Source of the DNA: an uncultured Collinsella sp.
Lineage (GTDB): Bacteria > Actinomycetota > Coriobacteriia > Coriobacteriales > Coriobacteriaceae
Length of the DNA stretch: 8,717 nucleotides
Direction: 5' to 3'
Assembly: GCA_958433005.1 (NCBI GenBank)
Contig: CAUAWV010000057.1
Coordinates: 1-8,717 of the forward strand
Shown here: positions 1 to 6,861 of the stretch, one piece after another
How the letters are laid out: each line of letters opens with the position of its first letter
Numbering within the stretch: the stretch's first letter is position 1
The notes under the pieces: generated by a model
Told to the model about the DNA's origin: nothing
Databases searched by the model: none
Seen by the model: only the letters and a program-made list of their open reading frames with translations
Program-made: the position numbers and the translations under genes

Positions 1-7
1 CATGTCA

Positions 8-40
8 GGACCCCGCCGTGCGCTTCGCGCGGCGGGGTCC
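8..40 (+). terminator. Strong GC-rich hairpin, terminator of a gene left of the window
   Basis: Positions 8-22 pair with 26-40 as an unbroken 15-bp stem (one G-T pair) closed by a three-base CTT loop. The outer arms are GGACCCCGCCG and CGGCGGGGTCC. Only two T residues follow on the + strand, so the U-tract is poor. The stem strength and its place at the start of a gene-free stretch still fit a terminator for a rightward gene ending before base 1; because it is symmetric it could also act on leftward transcripts. Confidence 0.7.
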
Positions 41-333
41 TTCCGTCCTGCGGAAAGATTTGGGATGTAAGCCCTGAGGCCTCCTGCGGTAACTAGGGAG
101 GCCGAGGCTATTCGTCTTCTTGCTGCGGGTGCGTGGGCTGAGATTTTGGGATGTTGCAGGCTCTTAGCTGAGAGTAGCACTGACATTTGTCCTGAAATGG
201 CTGGTCGTTAGGGGTTGCTACCGGTAGTTGCGGTAGGGTTGGGGCAGATTCTAACTAGAAATGGTGGTCGCTACCGGTTGTTCTCGGCATACTCGGCTCA
301 TTCGATTACGGTCACCACATGAAAGGAACTGTC
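41..333. other. Gene-free upstream region of the XRE regulator
   Basis: No convincing coding frame. It holds a weaker hairpin (GGCCTCC at 78-84 with GGAGGCC at 97-103, 12-base loop, no T-run), two near-identical copies of a GATTTGGGATGT motif (57-68, and 142-154 with one extra T), and the operator-like palindromes listed separately. I could not pick out a confident -35/-10 pair for the regulator; CATACT at 288-293 is a possible -10 but lacks a good partner. Confidence 0.5.
218..280. promoter_or_regulatory. Paired operator-like palindromes
   Basis: CTACCGGTAG at 218-227 is a perfect 10-bp palindrome. CTACCGGTTG at 271-280 repeats it with only the ninth base changed. They lie 53 bp apart start to start, about five helical turns, so dimers bound to both would sit on the same face of the DNA. 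Both are within 120 bp of the start of an XRE-type regulator. Autoregulation by that protein is the simple reading, but this is inference and another regulator could bind here. Confidence 0.4.
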
Positions 334-1272
334 ATGGATCTTGCGATGGCACAGCGGCTCGTCGATCGCCGCAAGGCTGCTGGGCTTTCTCAGGAGGCGC
401 TTGCCGCCCAGCTGGGTGTGAGTCGTCAGGCTGTCAGTAAATGGGAGCGCAGCGAATCCTCTCCCGATACCGATAACCTTATTGCGCTCGCCGCGCTGTA
501 TGGCGTGTCGCTGGATGAGCTGCTGTATGGGGAGGCGGTGGATAGCACTGACGACTCGCAGGCTGATGATGAGGCGCAGAACAGCAACGCCGGCACCAAA
601 GCTTCAGATAAGGCTGAGGAGGCTGAGGCTTCTACTGAACACGCTGATTGCAGCGATAAGCCACTTGTCGATATTTCCCTCGCGCGCGGCATCCACGTTA
701 TTGACCCCAACAAAGGCGAAGAGGTTCATGTTGGCTGGAATGGCATCCATGTGGCTAACGAGCGCAAGGGTGAAGAGGTCCATGTGGGGCCAGGCGGATT
801 GCATATCGATACGCTTGAGGACGATGGACATAGTGTGCATACCAATGACGACGGCACCGTCACCATCGACGGCGAGACGTTTTCCAGCTGGAAGGAAGCA
901 CACGACAAGCTCGACCATCACGGCAAGCATTTCCACACCAAGGTCGGACGTGCATGGAACAAATTCCCCTTCCCTGTGCTTGTCGCCCTCGCCTATCTGG
1001 TGCTCGGCATTGTCTACGGCACATGGGCTACGGGACTCTTCCTCGTCTTTCTGATTCCCGTCTATTACGCGCTTGGCGACTTTATCGACCAACGCCACTT
1101 ATCTAAGCTGATCGAGGTCATCTACCCGGCAGCCGCCATCGCTTGGTTCCTCTACATGTGGCTCTGTTTGGGACAGCCCCATCCTGCATGGATCATCCTC
1201 ATCACGATTCCCGTCATCAAAGCGCTCATGCGCTGGTGCCTCAAACAATGGAAGCACCGCCAACAGGCCTAA
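334..1272 (+). CDS. XRE-family transcriptional regulator with C-terminal membrane domain
   Basis: Probable DNA-binding regulator anchored in the cytoplasmic membrane. I prefer the ATG at 334 (312 aa) to the one at 319, because AAAGGAA at 322-328 is a good ribosome site for 334 and overlaps the codons after 319. Numbered from 319, the helix-turn-helix is at about 22-44 (LSQEALAAQLGVSRQAVSKW), typical of XRE/Cro proteins. A low-complexity acidic linker follows (about 72-114), then an 18-residue tandem repeat at 124-159 built on GIHV and KGEEVHVG, with a third partial copy starting GLHI at 160. The C-terminus has about four hydrophobic segments (219-234, 236-253, 265-284, 291-306), in two similar pairs. 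XRE domain plus membrane tail is a known architecture in Firmicutes and Actinobacteria; the ligand is unknown. The repeat may be a sensor or spacer (inference). No partner gene is adjacent. Confidence 0.88.
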   Translation: MDLAMAQRLVDRRKAAGLSQEALAAQLGVSRQAVSKWERSESSPDTDNLIALAALYGVSLDELLYGEAVDSTDDSQADDEAQNSNAGTKASDKAEEAEASTEHADCSDKPLVDISLARGIHVIDPNKGEEVHVGWNGIHVANERKGEEVHVGPGGLHIDTLEDDGHSVHTNDDGTVTIDGETFSSWKEAHDKLDHHGKHFHTKVGRAWNKFPFPVLVALAYLVLGIVYGTWATGLFLVFLIPVYYALGDFIDQRHLSKLIEVIYPAAAIAWFLYMWLCLGQPHPAWIILITIPVIKALMRWCLKQWKHRQQA

Positions 1273-1319
1273 CACGCTCCGACCCACCAGCACCCAACCA
1301 CCCCCGCCCTTCTCCTAAG

Positions 1320-1382
1320 TTGCGGTGAGATAGGGACTGTTTTGAAGCTCCAAAGCGCCAAACAGTCCGTATATCACCGCAA
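1320..1382. repeat. Long interrupted palindrome
   Basis: TTGCGGTGA at 1320-1328 pairs with TCACCGCAA at 1374-1382, and GGACTGTTT at 1334-1342 pairs with AAACAGTCC at 1360-1368. The two 9-bp stems are separated by a symmetric 5/5 internal loop and closed by a 17-base loop. It begins 48 bases after the regulator stop codon. No T-run follows, so a simple rho-independent terminator is unlikely; a REP-like dispersed repeat or structured RNA is as likely. I associate similar sequences with Collinsella intergenic DNA but cannot verify that here. Confidence 0.6.
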
Positions 1383-1447
1383 CCTACAAACAACTGGGTC
1401 AGTTCCGGCACGGAGATTAGCATTGAGCTGACCACGCGCCAAGAAAA

Positions 1448-1587
1448 GGGCCTATTTACTACGTTTAACTCGAGAGGGCCGACCATACCCGCCTTTTCCG
1501 AATATTTGCAAGCCCTCTACCTGCGGTTTTAATTTCATAATCTTTGTCATGGTCGAGGGTGTGGTAGCAAACGTAGTAGATAGGCCC
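1448..1587. mobile_element. 140-bp miniature element with 19-bp terminal inverted repeats
   Basis: GGGCCTATTTACTACGTTT at 1448-1466 is matched in inverse by AAACGTAGTAGATAGGCCC at 1569-1587 (18 of 19). AAAA precedes the left arm and GTTTT follows the right arm. Inside, CGACCAT (1480-1486) pairs with ATGGTCG (1549-1555), and AGAGGGC (1473-1479) with GCCCTCT (1512-1518), so the interior can fold in more than one way. The minus strand is open across the whole element and stops with TAG inside the left arm (1452-1454); the frame's first ATG is outside, at 1649, with no convincing ribosome site. There is no transposase and no clear target duplication. It resembles a MITE or palindromic intergenic element; mobility is inference. 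Confidence 0.55.
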
Positions 1588-1716
1588 GTTTTGCGGCATA
1601 CGACCCATTCAAGCCCAATCTCGAAGGCTGGAGAAAGCCCTTCATCCACGCCTGTGAGCGAAAACCAAATAGAATGAAAGGCAAATGGAAAAGCCCGTTT
1701 AACGAGCGGAGGACAT

Positions 1717-2037
1717 ATGCGCGACGTAGCCGAAAGCGACTGGAAGCTGTTTAAGAAAATGCTTCCTCAATGGCAAGAACGTTATATGGAAAAGCTCATC
1801 GGCCAGTATGTTGAGATACTGAACGGCGACAGTGAAGCGTCCAGTAGATTTTGGGCACTAGAAGAGCGCCTCAATAGAGACAAGCTGTCCTCAGGCGTAA
1901 TTGCAAACGACATTCGCCGCAGCACAATGCACCGCGAGATAGCCAATTTGCTTATCGACAGCGTGATCACCCTTGACGACCTTGACGGTTTTACCGAGGA
2001 CATTAAGAGCTATGCGCAACACTGGATTGGCCAGTAA
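1717..2037 (+). CDS. Small all-helical protein of unknown function, 106 aa
   Basis: Function not recognised. The start is well supported by GGAGGA at 1708-1713, three bases before the ATG. The protein is soluble, charged, and probably all alpha-helical, without signal peptide or membrane segment. Features include DWKLFKK and WQERYMEKL near the N-terminus (residues 8-27), FWALEERLNRDK at about 45-56, and a C-terminal ITLDDLDGFTEDIK. I associate the pattern DWKLFKK...WQERYM...FWALEERLNRDK...ITLDDLDGF with a family of small uncharacterised proteins in gut Firmicutes and Actinobacteria, from memory only. It has no helix-turn-helix and no catalytic motif. It stands alone between the 140-bp element and the convergent ABC operon; the AT-richer codon use compared with its neighbours is compatible with acquisition by transfer (inference). 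Confidence 0.8.
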   Translation: MRDVAESDWKLFKKMLPQWQERYMEKLIGQYVEILNGDSEASSRFWALEERLNRDKLSSGVIANDIRRSTMHREIANLLIDSVITLDDLDGFTEDIKSYAQHWIGQ

Positions 2038-2072
2038 GAGCACTGAACGACAGACATCCCCAGCAAAACGGG

Positions 2073-2110
2073 GCAAACGCCGGGCCACCTAATGGTTGTC
2101 CGGCGTTTGC
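2073..2110. terminator. Convergent-gene hairpin
   Basis: GCAAACGCCGG at 2073-2083 pairs perfectly with CCGGCGTTTGC at 2100-2110 (11 bp, 16-base loop that can form an inner CCA/TGG pair). It lies 35 bases after the stop of the small helical gene and about 45 bases beyond the stop of the ABC permease on the other strand, the expected spot for a shared terminator. The + strand side has no T-run; the minus side has a loose one (CCCGTTTTGC). Confidence 0.55.
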
Positions 2111-2154
2111 GCAGATAAAACCTGCCAAAATAAACCTGTCCCTTTTTGGCAGGT
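2105..2154 (+). repeat. 50-bp hairpin repeat, copy 1; terminator of the ABC permease gene
   Basis: First of three ungapped 50-bp copies (others at 5676-5725, inverted, and 6811-6860). ACCTGCCAAAA (2120-2130) pairs with TTTTGGCAGGT (2144-2154), 13-base loop. Read on the minus strand, the stem begins at the last base of the permease stop codon and is followed by TTTTATC, the form of a rho-independent terminator. The left ten bases overlap the neighbouring 2073-2110 hairpin, so the two structures compete slightly. Confidence 0.75.
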
Positions 2155-4919
2155 CACTCGGCGCTCTTGAGGGCGCCGACCATGTCGATCTTGTTGAGGG
2201 TACGATTGGTGGCTAGGTTGACGATAAACGTAAAGCCAAAGGAAAGCACCACGGCGAGCACGTAGCTTAGCGGCTCGACTTCGACGTCAAAGTACAGCGA
2301 CGGCATCTGCAAAATGTACGTAAAACTCTCGGCCAGCAAGCCGCCCAGTGGCACGCCCAGCGCGGCGCCAATTGCCGTGAGGATCAACGTCTCCTTGTTG
2401 ACGTAATGGTGCACCTCGCCACGGCGGAAGCCCAGCACCTTGATGGTCGCCAGCTCGCGTTCGCGCTCGGAGATATTCGTGTTGGACAGCGTAAACACCA
2501 CCACAAACGACAGGCATGCCGCCATAAAAGTCACGAGCACCACGACCGAATTGATGATCGCAAAGTTCGCCTCGTAGTTCTGCCAATGTTCGGCCGTGCT
2601 CGAGATGGTGAGCCAACCGTCGCTCTTAAGCTTCTTGCTAAACGCAATCTGGTCGGCCGACGAGCCCTTAAGCAGCACAAAGACGCCGTTGAGGCGTGCG
2701 CTTCGACCGAACGCGCGCTCATAGGTGCCCTGCGTCATGTAAAGCGTGTTGCCAAGATAGTTAAGCGAAATGTCACTGACTTTGACCTTGGCAACATTGA
2801 GCGACGAATCCTGGACGTATGCCGTATCGCCCGGCTGAATCCCCAGCACCAGCTGTGAACTCTTACTCAGATACACGTCTCCGTCACGCAAAGACAGCGG
2901 CTCTTTGGACTCGTCCTCGAGGCGCACATAGTCGTCCAGGTCGTTCGTGCGGTCATCGGGCACCACGATCAGCTGCACGGTCTCGCTCTTGCCGCCAAAC
3001 GTAAAGGTGACGTTGTCGGTCATAATCGGCAGCGTCGAAGTCACGGTCACGTTGGAATCATTGGCCGCGCTGCGCTCATCCAACGCCGCGCACGTCTGCG
3101 TAAAGTCATCGGGGTTGGCGACCGCCAGCAAGTCATAACGCGTGATATGCCCGTACTGTTTGGGCGAAAGCGCCACCGACGTATCGCGAATACCCATACC
3201 GCAGATCACAAGCGCGGTGCAACCCGCGATGCCAAAGATGGTCATAAAGGCACGCTTTTTGTAACGGAACAGGTTGCGCGCAGCCACCTTGTTCAAAAAG
3301 CCCATGCGGCGCCAGATAAAGCCGATGCGCTCAAGTAGGATGCGCGAGCCGGCGCGCGGGGCCTTGGGGCGCATGAGCGAGGCCGGGGTCTCGGCCATCT
3401 CGTGGCGGCAGGCGATAATTGTGGCGCCCACCACGCCCACGGCAAACAGCGCCACCGAGACGATCGAGGACACGATGTCGTACGAAAGCAGCATCTGGGG
3501 CAGCGAGTACATGTCGTCGAACACCGTAAACAGGAACAGCGGCAGGCCCACAAAGCCGATGATATTGCCGAGCACGCCGCCAATCAGGCACGCCCACAGC
3601 GCATAGTCCACGTATTTGGACAGGATGCGCTCGCGCGAGTAGCCGAGCGCCTTGTACAGGCCAATGAGCGTGCGCTCCTCCTCGACCATACGCGTGGCGG
3701 TGGTGAGGCTGATGAGCACGGCGACGATAAAGAAGATGAACGGGAACACCGTCGCAATAGCCTCAATTGACGAGCTATCGCTCTCCACGCTTGAGTAGCT
3801 TGCGATATTGTCGCGGTCCTGGATGTACCACGTGCATTCACCCAAATCGGAAAGCTCGGCGCGGGCATCGGCAAACTGCTGGTCGGCGGCGGCGCGGCGC
3901 TGATCCAGGTCGGCCTGAGCCTGGACGCGTTCCTCGCTGCCCTGGGCCATGCGATTGATGTTGTCCTGCTCAATCCCAAAGAGCATATTCGCCTGGCGCT
4001 CGGCCGCATCCAAGCTTGCCGGCGTGTCGACTGTCAGCTCCTGAGCGCGCGCCTTCTCACGCTCCTCGCGGATCTTCTCTATATTGCCCTTGACCTTGTT
4101 GATCTTTGCCGCGTAGGCATCCGAATAGGAGTTGAGGCTCTTGGCTCCTTCGACGACTACGTGGACTGCGGAATAGGACGACGACGTCGCGGCGTCCTCG
4201 CTCACATAGAACTTATAGTCCGCCGCCGAAGCAGCGCGAAAGGCGTTGACTGTCGAGTCGGAGCTCACATCAGTGGGATCGAGGACCTCGGCCGTAATGG
4301 TGTAATCGCCCGCGGCAAACTGATCCTTGGCGCTTTGGTTCGACGAGCTCGCGTCATTGGCGGCAAAACTCACCGTATCGCCGAGCTTTTTGCCCGAAGC
4401 CTTCAGGAACTTCGAAGTCACCGCGACTTCATCGGCGCTCTCGGGCAAATCGCCGTTCACGAGCACCGGCTGATCGATGTTCTCCTTGGAGAGACTTTGC
4501 ACGACCACGCGCTCGCGCGTTGTGCCCACGGCGGTGTAGGCGGTCTCGGCGTAGATGCCCTCGGCCGTTTCGACGCCATCGACCTCTTGGATGGCGTCGA
4601 GATCATCGTCAGTCAGGCCATAGGTCGACTGCACGTTAATGTCATAGACATTTTGCTGGTCGAAGTAGGCGTCGACCGAATCGCACAGATCCTCGCAACC
4701 CGCCTTGAGGCCGCACATCACGCTCACGCCGAGCGCGGTGATGACCACGATAGATAGGAAGCGCTTAAGACTGCCGCGGATTGTGCGGTAGATGCCACGG
4801 CGAAATACCGTCGGCACCATATCGTTTGAGCTTTGGGCGGTACGGTAGGTCGCGAACTCCCGGTCGCGGCCCGCGTGCTCCGTATCGTGGTTTTGGCTGT
4901 TTTGGCGGTCCTGGTCCAT
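2154..4919 (-). CDS. ABC transporter permease, FtsX/MacB-like, with two FtsX domains
   Basis: Large inner-membrane permease that works with the ATPase encoded just upstream, as a mechanotransmission-type (MacB/SalY-like) complex; substrate unknown (peptide, lipid or drug export are family possibilities). I use the ATG at 4919 (921 aa), five bases after the ATPase stop; a GTG at 4931 overlapping that stop is an alternative. Numbered from the GTG: a signal-anchor helix at about 57-76; an extracytoplasmic domain to about 270; a heptad-like charged region at 273-362 (coiled coil); membrane helices near 393-411, 443-470 and 485-507 with the FtsX motif EERTLIGLYKALG (418-430); a further helix at about 561-580; a second external domain; and a C-terminal FtsX domain with RERELATIKVLG between its first two of three helices. 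It ends inside the terminator repeat. Coupled translation with the ATPase is likely. Confidence 0.93.
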   Translation of the reverse strand: MDQDRQNSQNHDTEHAGRDREFATYRTAQSSNDMVPTVFRRGIYRTIRGSLKRFLSIVVITALGVSVMCGLKAGCEDLCDSVDAYFDQQNVYDINVQSTYGLTDDDLDAIQEVDGVETAEGIYAETAYTAVGTTRERVVVQSLSKENIDQPVLVNGDLPESADEVAVTSKFLKASGKKLGDTVSFAANDASSSNQSAKDQFAAGDYTITAEVLDPTDVSSDSTVNAFRAASAADYKFYVSEDAATSSSYSAVHVVVEGAKSLNSYSDAYAAKINKVKGNIEKIREEREKARAQELTVDTPASLDAAERQANMLFGIEQDNINRMAQGSEERVQAQADLDQRRAAADQQFADARAELSDLGECTWYIQDRDNIASYSSVESDSSSIEAIATVFPFIFFIVAVLISLTTATRMVEEERTLIGLYKALGYSRERILSKYVDYALWACLIGGVLGNIIGFVGLPLFLFTVFDDMYSLPQMLLSYDIVSSIVSVALFAVGVVGATIIACRHEMAETPASLMRPKAPRAGSRILLERIGFIWRRMGFLNKVAARNLFRYKKRAFMTIFGIAGCTALVICGMGIRDTSVALSPKQYGHITRYDLLAVANPDDFTQTCAALDERSAANDSNVTVTSTLPIMTDNVTFTFGGKSETVQLIVVPDDRTNDLDDYVRLEDESKEPLSLRDGDVYLSKSSQLVLGIQPGDTAYVQDSSLNVAKVKVSDISLNYLGNTLYMTQGTYERAFGRSARLNGVFVLLKGSSADQIAFSKKLKSDGWLTISSTAEHWQNYEANFAIINSVVVLVTFMAACLSFVVVFTLSNTNISERERELATIKVLGFRRGEVHHYVNKETLILTAIGAALGVPLGGLLAESFTYILQMPSLYFDVEVEPLSYVLAVVLSFGFTFIVNLATNRTLNKIDMVGALKSAE

Positions 4920-4924
4920 GGGCG

Positions 4925-5626
4925 CTACCACTCGATTGTCTCGATAGACACGGGATTTTGCTGGACCGTCTCGCTCTCCACGCGGCCGCTCTTAAAGCGG
5001 ATCAGGCGATCGGCCATGGGCGCCAGCGCGGAGTTATGGGTGATGATAATGACCGTGATGCCCTGCTTGCGGCAGGTGTCCTGCAGCAACTGCAAAATCT
5101 GCTTGCCGGTTTTGTAGTCGAGTGCACCCGTGGGCTCGTCGCACAAAAGCAGCTTGGGGTTCTTGGCCAGCGCGCGGGCAATGGACACGCGCTGCTGCTC
5201 GCCGCCCGATAGCTGCGCGGGGAAGTTGGCGAGGCGCTCGCCCAGGCCAACCTGGCAAAGCGTTTGCTCGGCATCGAGTGAATCGGGGCAGATTTGCGCC
5301 GCGAGCTCGACGTTTTCGAGCGCCGTCAGGTTGGGGACCAGATTGTAGAACTGGAAGACAAAGCCGACGTCGGCGCGGCGGTATTCCACGAGCTGCGCCT
5401 CGTTAGCGGAGCTCACATCGCGCCCGTCCACCGTCACGGTGCCGGAAGTCGCCGTATCCATGCCACCCAGAATGTTGAGCGCCGTGGTTTTACCGGCGCC
5501 CGAAGCGCCCAGGATAATGGCAAGCTCGCCACGCTCAACGGTAAAGCTCGCGCCGTCGAGCGCGTGAATGCGGGCATCGCCCTCGCCGTATGCTTTGATG
5601 ACGTCTTTAAATTCGATATAGGCCAT
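4925..5626 (-). CDS. ABC transporter ATP-binding protein, MacB/LolD-like
   Basis: Cytoplasmic ATPase driving the FtsX-type permease downstream. All nucleotide-binding motifs are intact in the 233-residue protein: Walker A GASGAGKT (40-47), Q-loop Gln92 in FVFQFYNLVP, signature LSGGEQQ (139-145), Walker B LLLCDE (159-164), D-loop ALD (168-170), and H-loop His197 in IIITH. The length and the FQFYNLVPNLTALENV stretch are typical of the LolD/MacB/SalX subfamily rather than importers. The ATG at 5626 is preceded by a weak ribosome site (GGGAA, seven bases upstream). The stop lies five bases before the preferred permease start, so both are one transcription unit. Substrate is not predictable from this subunit. 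Confidence 0.95.
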   Translation of the reverse strand: MAYIEFKDVIKAYGEGDARIHALDGASFTVERGELAIILGASGAGKTTALNILGGMDTATSGTVTVDGRDVSSANEAQLVEYRRADVGFVFQFYNLVPNLTALENVELAAQICPDSLDAEQTLCQVGLGERLANFPAQLSGGEQQRVSIARALAKNPKLLLCDEPTGALDYKTGKQILQLLQDTCRKQGITVIIITHNSALAPMADRLIRFKSGRVESETVQQNPVSIETIEW

Positions 5627-5656
5627 CGATCGGTTCCCATCTGGTCGGATAACTCT

Positions 5657-5684
5657 TTAGTATTACCCATTTCGCACCTATCAA
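5657..5684 (-). promoter_or_regulatory. Weak candidate promoter for the ABC operon
   Basis: On the minus strand TTGATA (5679-5684) resembles a -35 box (5 of 6), and TACTAA (5657-5662) follows 16 bases later but matches the -10 consensus at only 3 of 6. The -35 lies inside the divergent arm of repeat copy 2. Position relative to the ATG at 5626 is reasonable. Weak evidence. Confidence 0.25.
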
Positions 5685-5725
5685 AAAGAGACAGGTTTAT
5701 TTTGGCAGGTTTTATATGGGGAAAC
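5676..5725 (-). repeat. 50-bp hairpin repeat, copy 2 (inverted, with a damaged arm)
   Basis: On the minus strand it aligns without gaps to copies 1 and 3. The intact arm is at 5700-5710 (TTTTGGCAGGT on +), followed on + by TTTTATATGG. The other arm (5676-5686) reads ACCTATCAAAA instead of ACCTGCCAAAA, leaving one mismatch and one G-T pair. Unlike the other copies it lies upstream of a gene, in the ABC operon leader, and would be a terminator only for + strand transcripts, where no gene precedes it. Confidence 0.75.
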
Positions 5726-5990
5726 GTACCTCTTTGGGGGCAGCGCGGGACGCGCAGGGGCGGCCGTGCAGATCGGCACAGCCGTCTCACGTGGAATCGA
5801 CCGACGCCTGCCTTTCCGTGACACCGGCAACTCGTTTTTGCTTGTTGGCATGGCCGCCATTATGCCTTGGGACTGAGCACTCAAATTCTCACTCCTCATT
5901 GCCACGCTTGCCGCAAGCTATCAGGGTGACGAGATGACGACGCTCGCTGTAGCAGCGCAGCCACACTCTATAAGCGAGGCGTTTGCCAGC
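5726..5990. other. Gene-free spacer
   Basis: No recognisable gene on either strand; open frames here are short and lack ribosome sites. One small hairpin is visible (5761-5769 with 5776-5784, nine pairs less one mismatch). Otherwise I see nothing in it. Confidence 0.5.
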
Positions 5991-6026
5991 AAAAAAGCGC
6001 GCGACAGGGTAAGCCCGCCGCGCGCT
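5991..6026 (-). terminator. Rho-independent terminator of the AIM24-family gene
   Basis: Read on the minus strand, AGCGCGCG (6019-6026) pairs with CGCGCGCT (5996-6003) around a 15-base loop, and the T-run covers 5996-5991 (TTTTTT). It begins 12 bases after the stop codon at 6039. A textbook intrinsic terminator. Confidence 0.88.
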
Positions 6027-6038
6027 ATCCTATGCGGA

Positions 6039-6713
6039 CTAGTTATTGTTGTTGGTCATCGAGGCCACTGCTGCCGCAAGATTGGAAATGGGCATCGTCT
6101 GCAACCAGATGCGACCGGGACCGGTGAGCACGGTGTTGAACACGCCCTCGCCACCAAACATGATGTTTTTGACGCCCTTGACCATTTGAGCGTCAATGCT
6201 CACGGTCTCCTCAAAGCCGGCCACGTTGCCGGTATCCACAATCATCTGCTGGCCAGCAGCGAGCTCGTACTCAACCAGGTCGCCGTCGATCTCGGCAAAA
6301 GCAACACCCGAGCCCGTGAGCTTCTGCATGATAAAGCCCTCGCCGCCAAAGACGCCGGCCTTTGCCTTCTTGTTAAAGTGAATGCTCAACTCGACGCCAC
6401 TTTCCGCGGCAAGGAACGAACGCTTCTGCAAAATCCAGCTCTTGCCCGGACCGATCTCGATTGGCACGATGCGGCCGGGGAAGCAGGAGCCAAACGCGAT
6501 CATGCCATCGCCACGCGCGGTCCAAATGTTTTGGAACAATGCCTCACCCGAAAAAGCCTTGGAGAACATCTTGCCGATGCCACCGCCCGAGGTAGACATT
6601 TCCATGTTGGGGGTCATCCAAGCCATGGCGCCGCTTTCGGTGATCATGGATTCGCCATCGCTAAGGTTGCACGTAACAACCGGGAAAGCCCCTCCGCCGA
6701 TCTCGTACTGCAT
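6039..6713 (-). CDS. TIGR00266 / AIM24-family protein
   Basis: 224-residue beta-rich protein of the TIGR00266 family, bacterial homologues of mitochondrial AIM24; the biochemical role is not established. Hallmarks are present in order: TESGAMAWMTPNMEM (about 26-40), the glycine-rich GGGIGKMFSKAFSGEALF (about 43-60), and two related strand-turn repeats, GGEGFIMQKLTGSG and GGEGVFNTVLTGPGRIWLQT, near the C-terminus. It ends in a short asparagine run. No signal peptide or membrane helix is visible. The ATG at 6713 has a strong ribosome site, AAAGGAG, eight bases upstream (on the minus strand). The gene has its own promoter-like sequence and a strong terminator, so it is probably monocistronic. 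Length matches the family. Confidence 0.93.
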   Translation of the reverse strand: MQYEIGGGAFPVVTCNLSDGESMITESGAMAWMTPNMEMSTSGGGIGKMFSKAFSGEALFQNIWTARGDGMIAFGSCFPGRIVPIEIGPGKSWILQKRSFLAAESGVELSIHFNKKAKAGVFGGEGFIMQKLTGSGVAFAEIDGDLVEYELAAGQQMIVDTGNVAGFEETVSIDAQMVKGVKNIMFGGEGVFNTVLTGPGRIWLQTMPISNLAAAVASMTNNNN

Positions 6714-6755
6714 GACCGTCTCCTTTCCACTCAGGAGCCGAATAACGATGCCTAT

Positions 6756-6784
6756 ATTTTAGCAGGTAGAGATGCATATGTTCA
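6756..6784 (-). promoter_or_regulatory. Promoter of the AIM24-family gene
   Basis: On the minus strand TGAACA (6779-6784, 4 of 6 to the -35 consensus), a 17-base spacer, and TAAAAT (6756-6761, 5 of 6 to the -10 consensus). The start point would be near 6749, giving a leader of about 35 bases before the ATG at 6713, with the AAAGGAG ribosome site within it. Confidence 0.55.
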
Positions 6785-6810
6785 CACCGCCCATGCCCTC
6801 TCCTGCGGAC

Positions 6811-6860
6811 GTTTCCCCAGATAAAACCTGCCAAAATAAACCTGTTCCTTTTTGGCAGGT
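6811..6860 (+). repeat. 50-bp hairpin repeat, copy 3; terminator abutting the kinase remnant
   Basis: Same orientation as copy 1. The stem is longer here: AAAACCTGCCAAAA (6823-6836) pairs perfectly with TTTTGGCAGGTTTT (6850-6863), 14 bp, so it runs into the TAA stop codon (6862-6864) of the histidine kinase remnant. On the minus strand the stem is followed by TTTTATCTG, so it would act as that gene's terminator. The flank GTTTCCCCA beyond the stem matches copy 2, showing the repeat is larger than the hairpin. Confidence 0.75.
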
Positions 6861-6861
6861 T

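Noticed and set aside
604..1098. 164-codon minus-strand frame over the regulator
   Set aside because: Antisense to the XRE regulator, whose domain content is clear; the peptide has no recognisable features.
1452..1649. 65-codon minus-strand gene
   Set aside because: It starts outside and ends inside the 140-bp element with no ribosome site; treated as part of the element rather than as a gene.
4161..4757. 198-codon + strand frame inside the permease gene
   Set aside because: Antisense shadow of the ABC permease; no ribosome site or family resemblance.
5934..6824. 296-codon open frame on the + strand
   Set aside because: It lies antisense to the well-supported AIM24-family gene, crosses its terminator and promoter, and has no ribosome site or recognisable domain; a shadow frame of GC-rich DNA.
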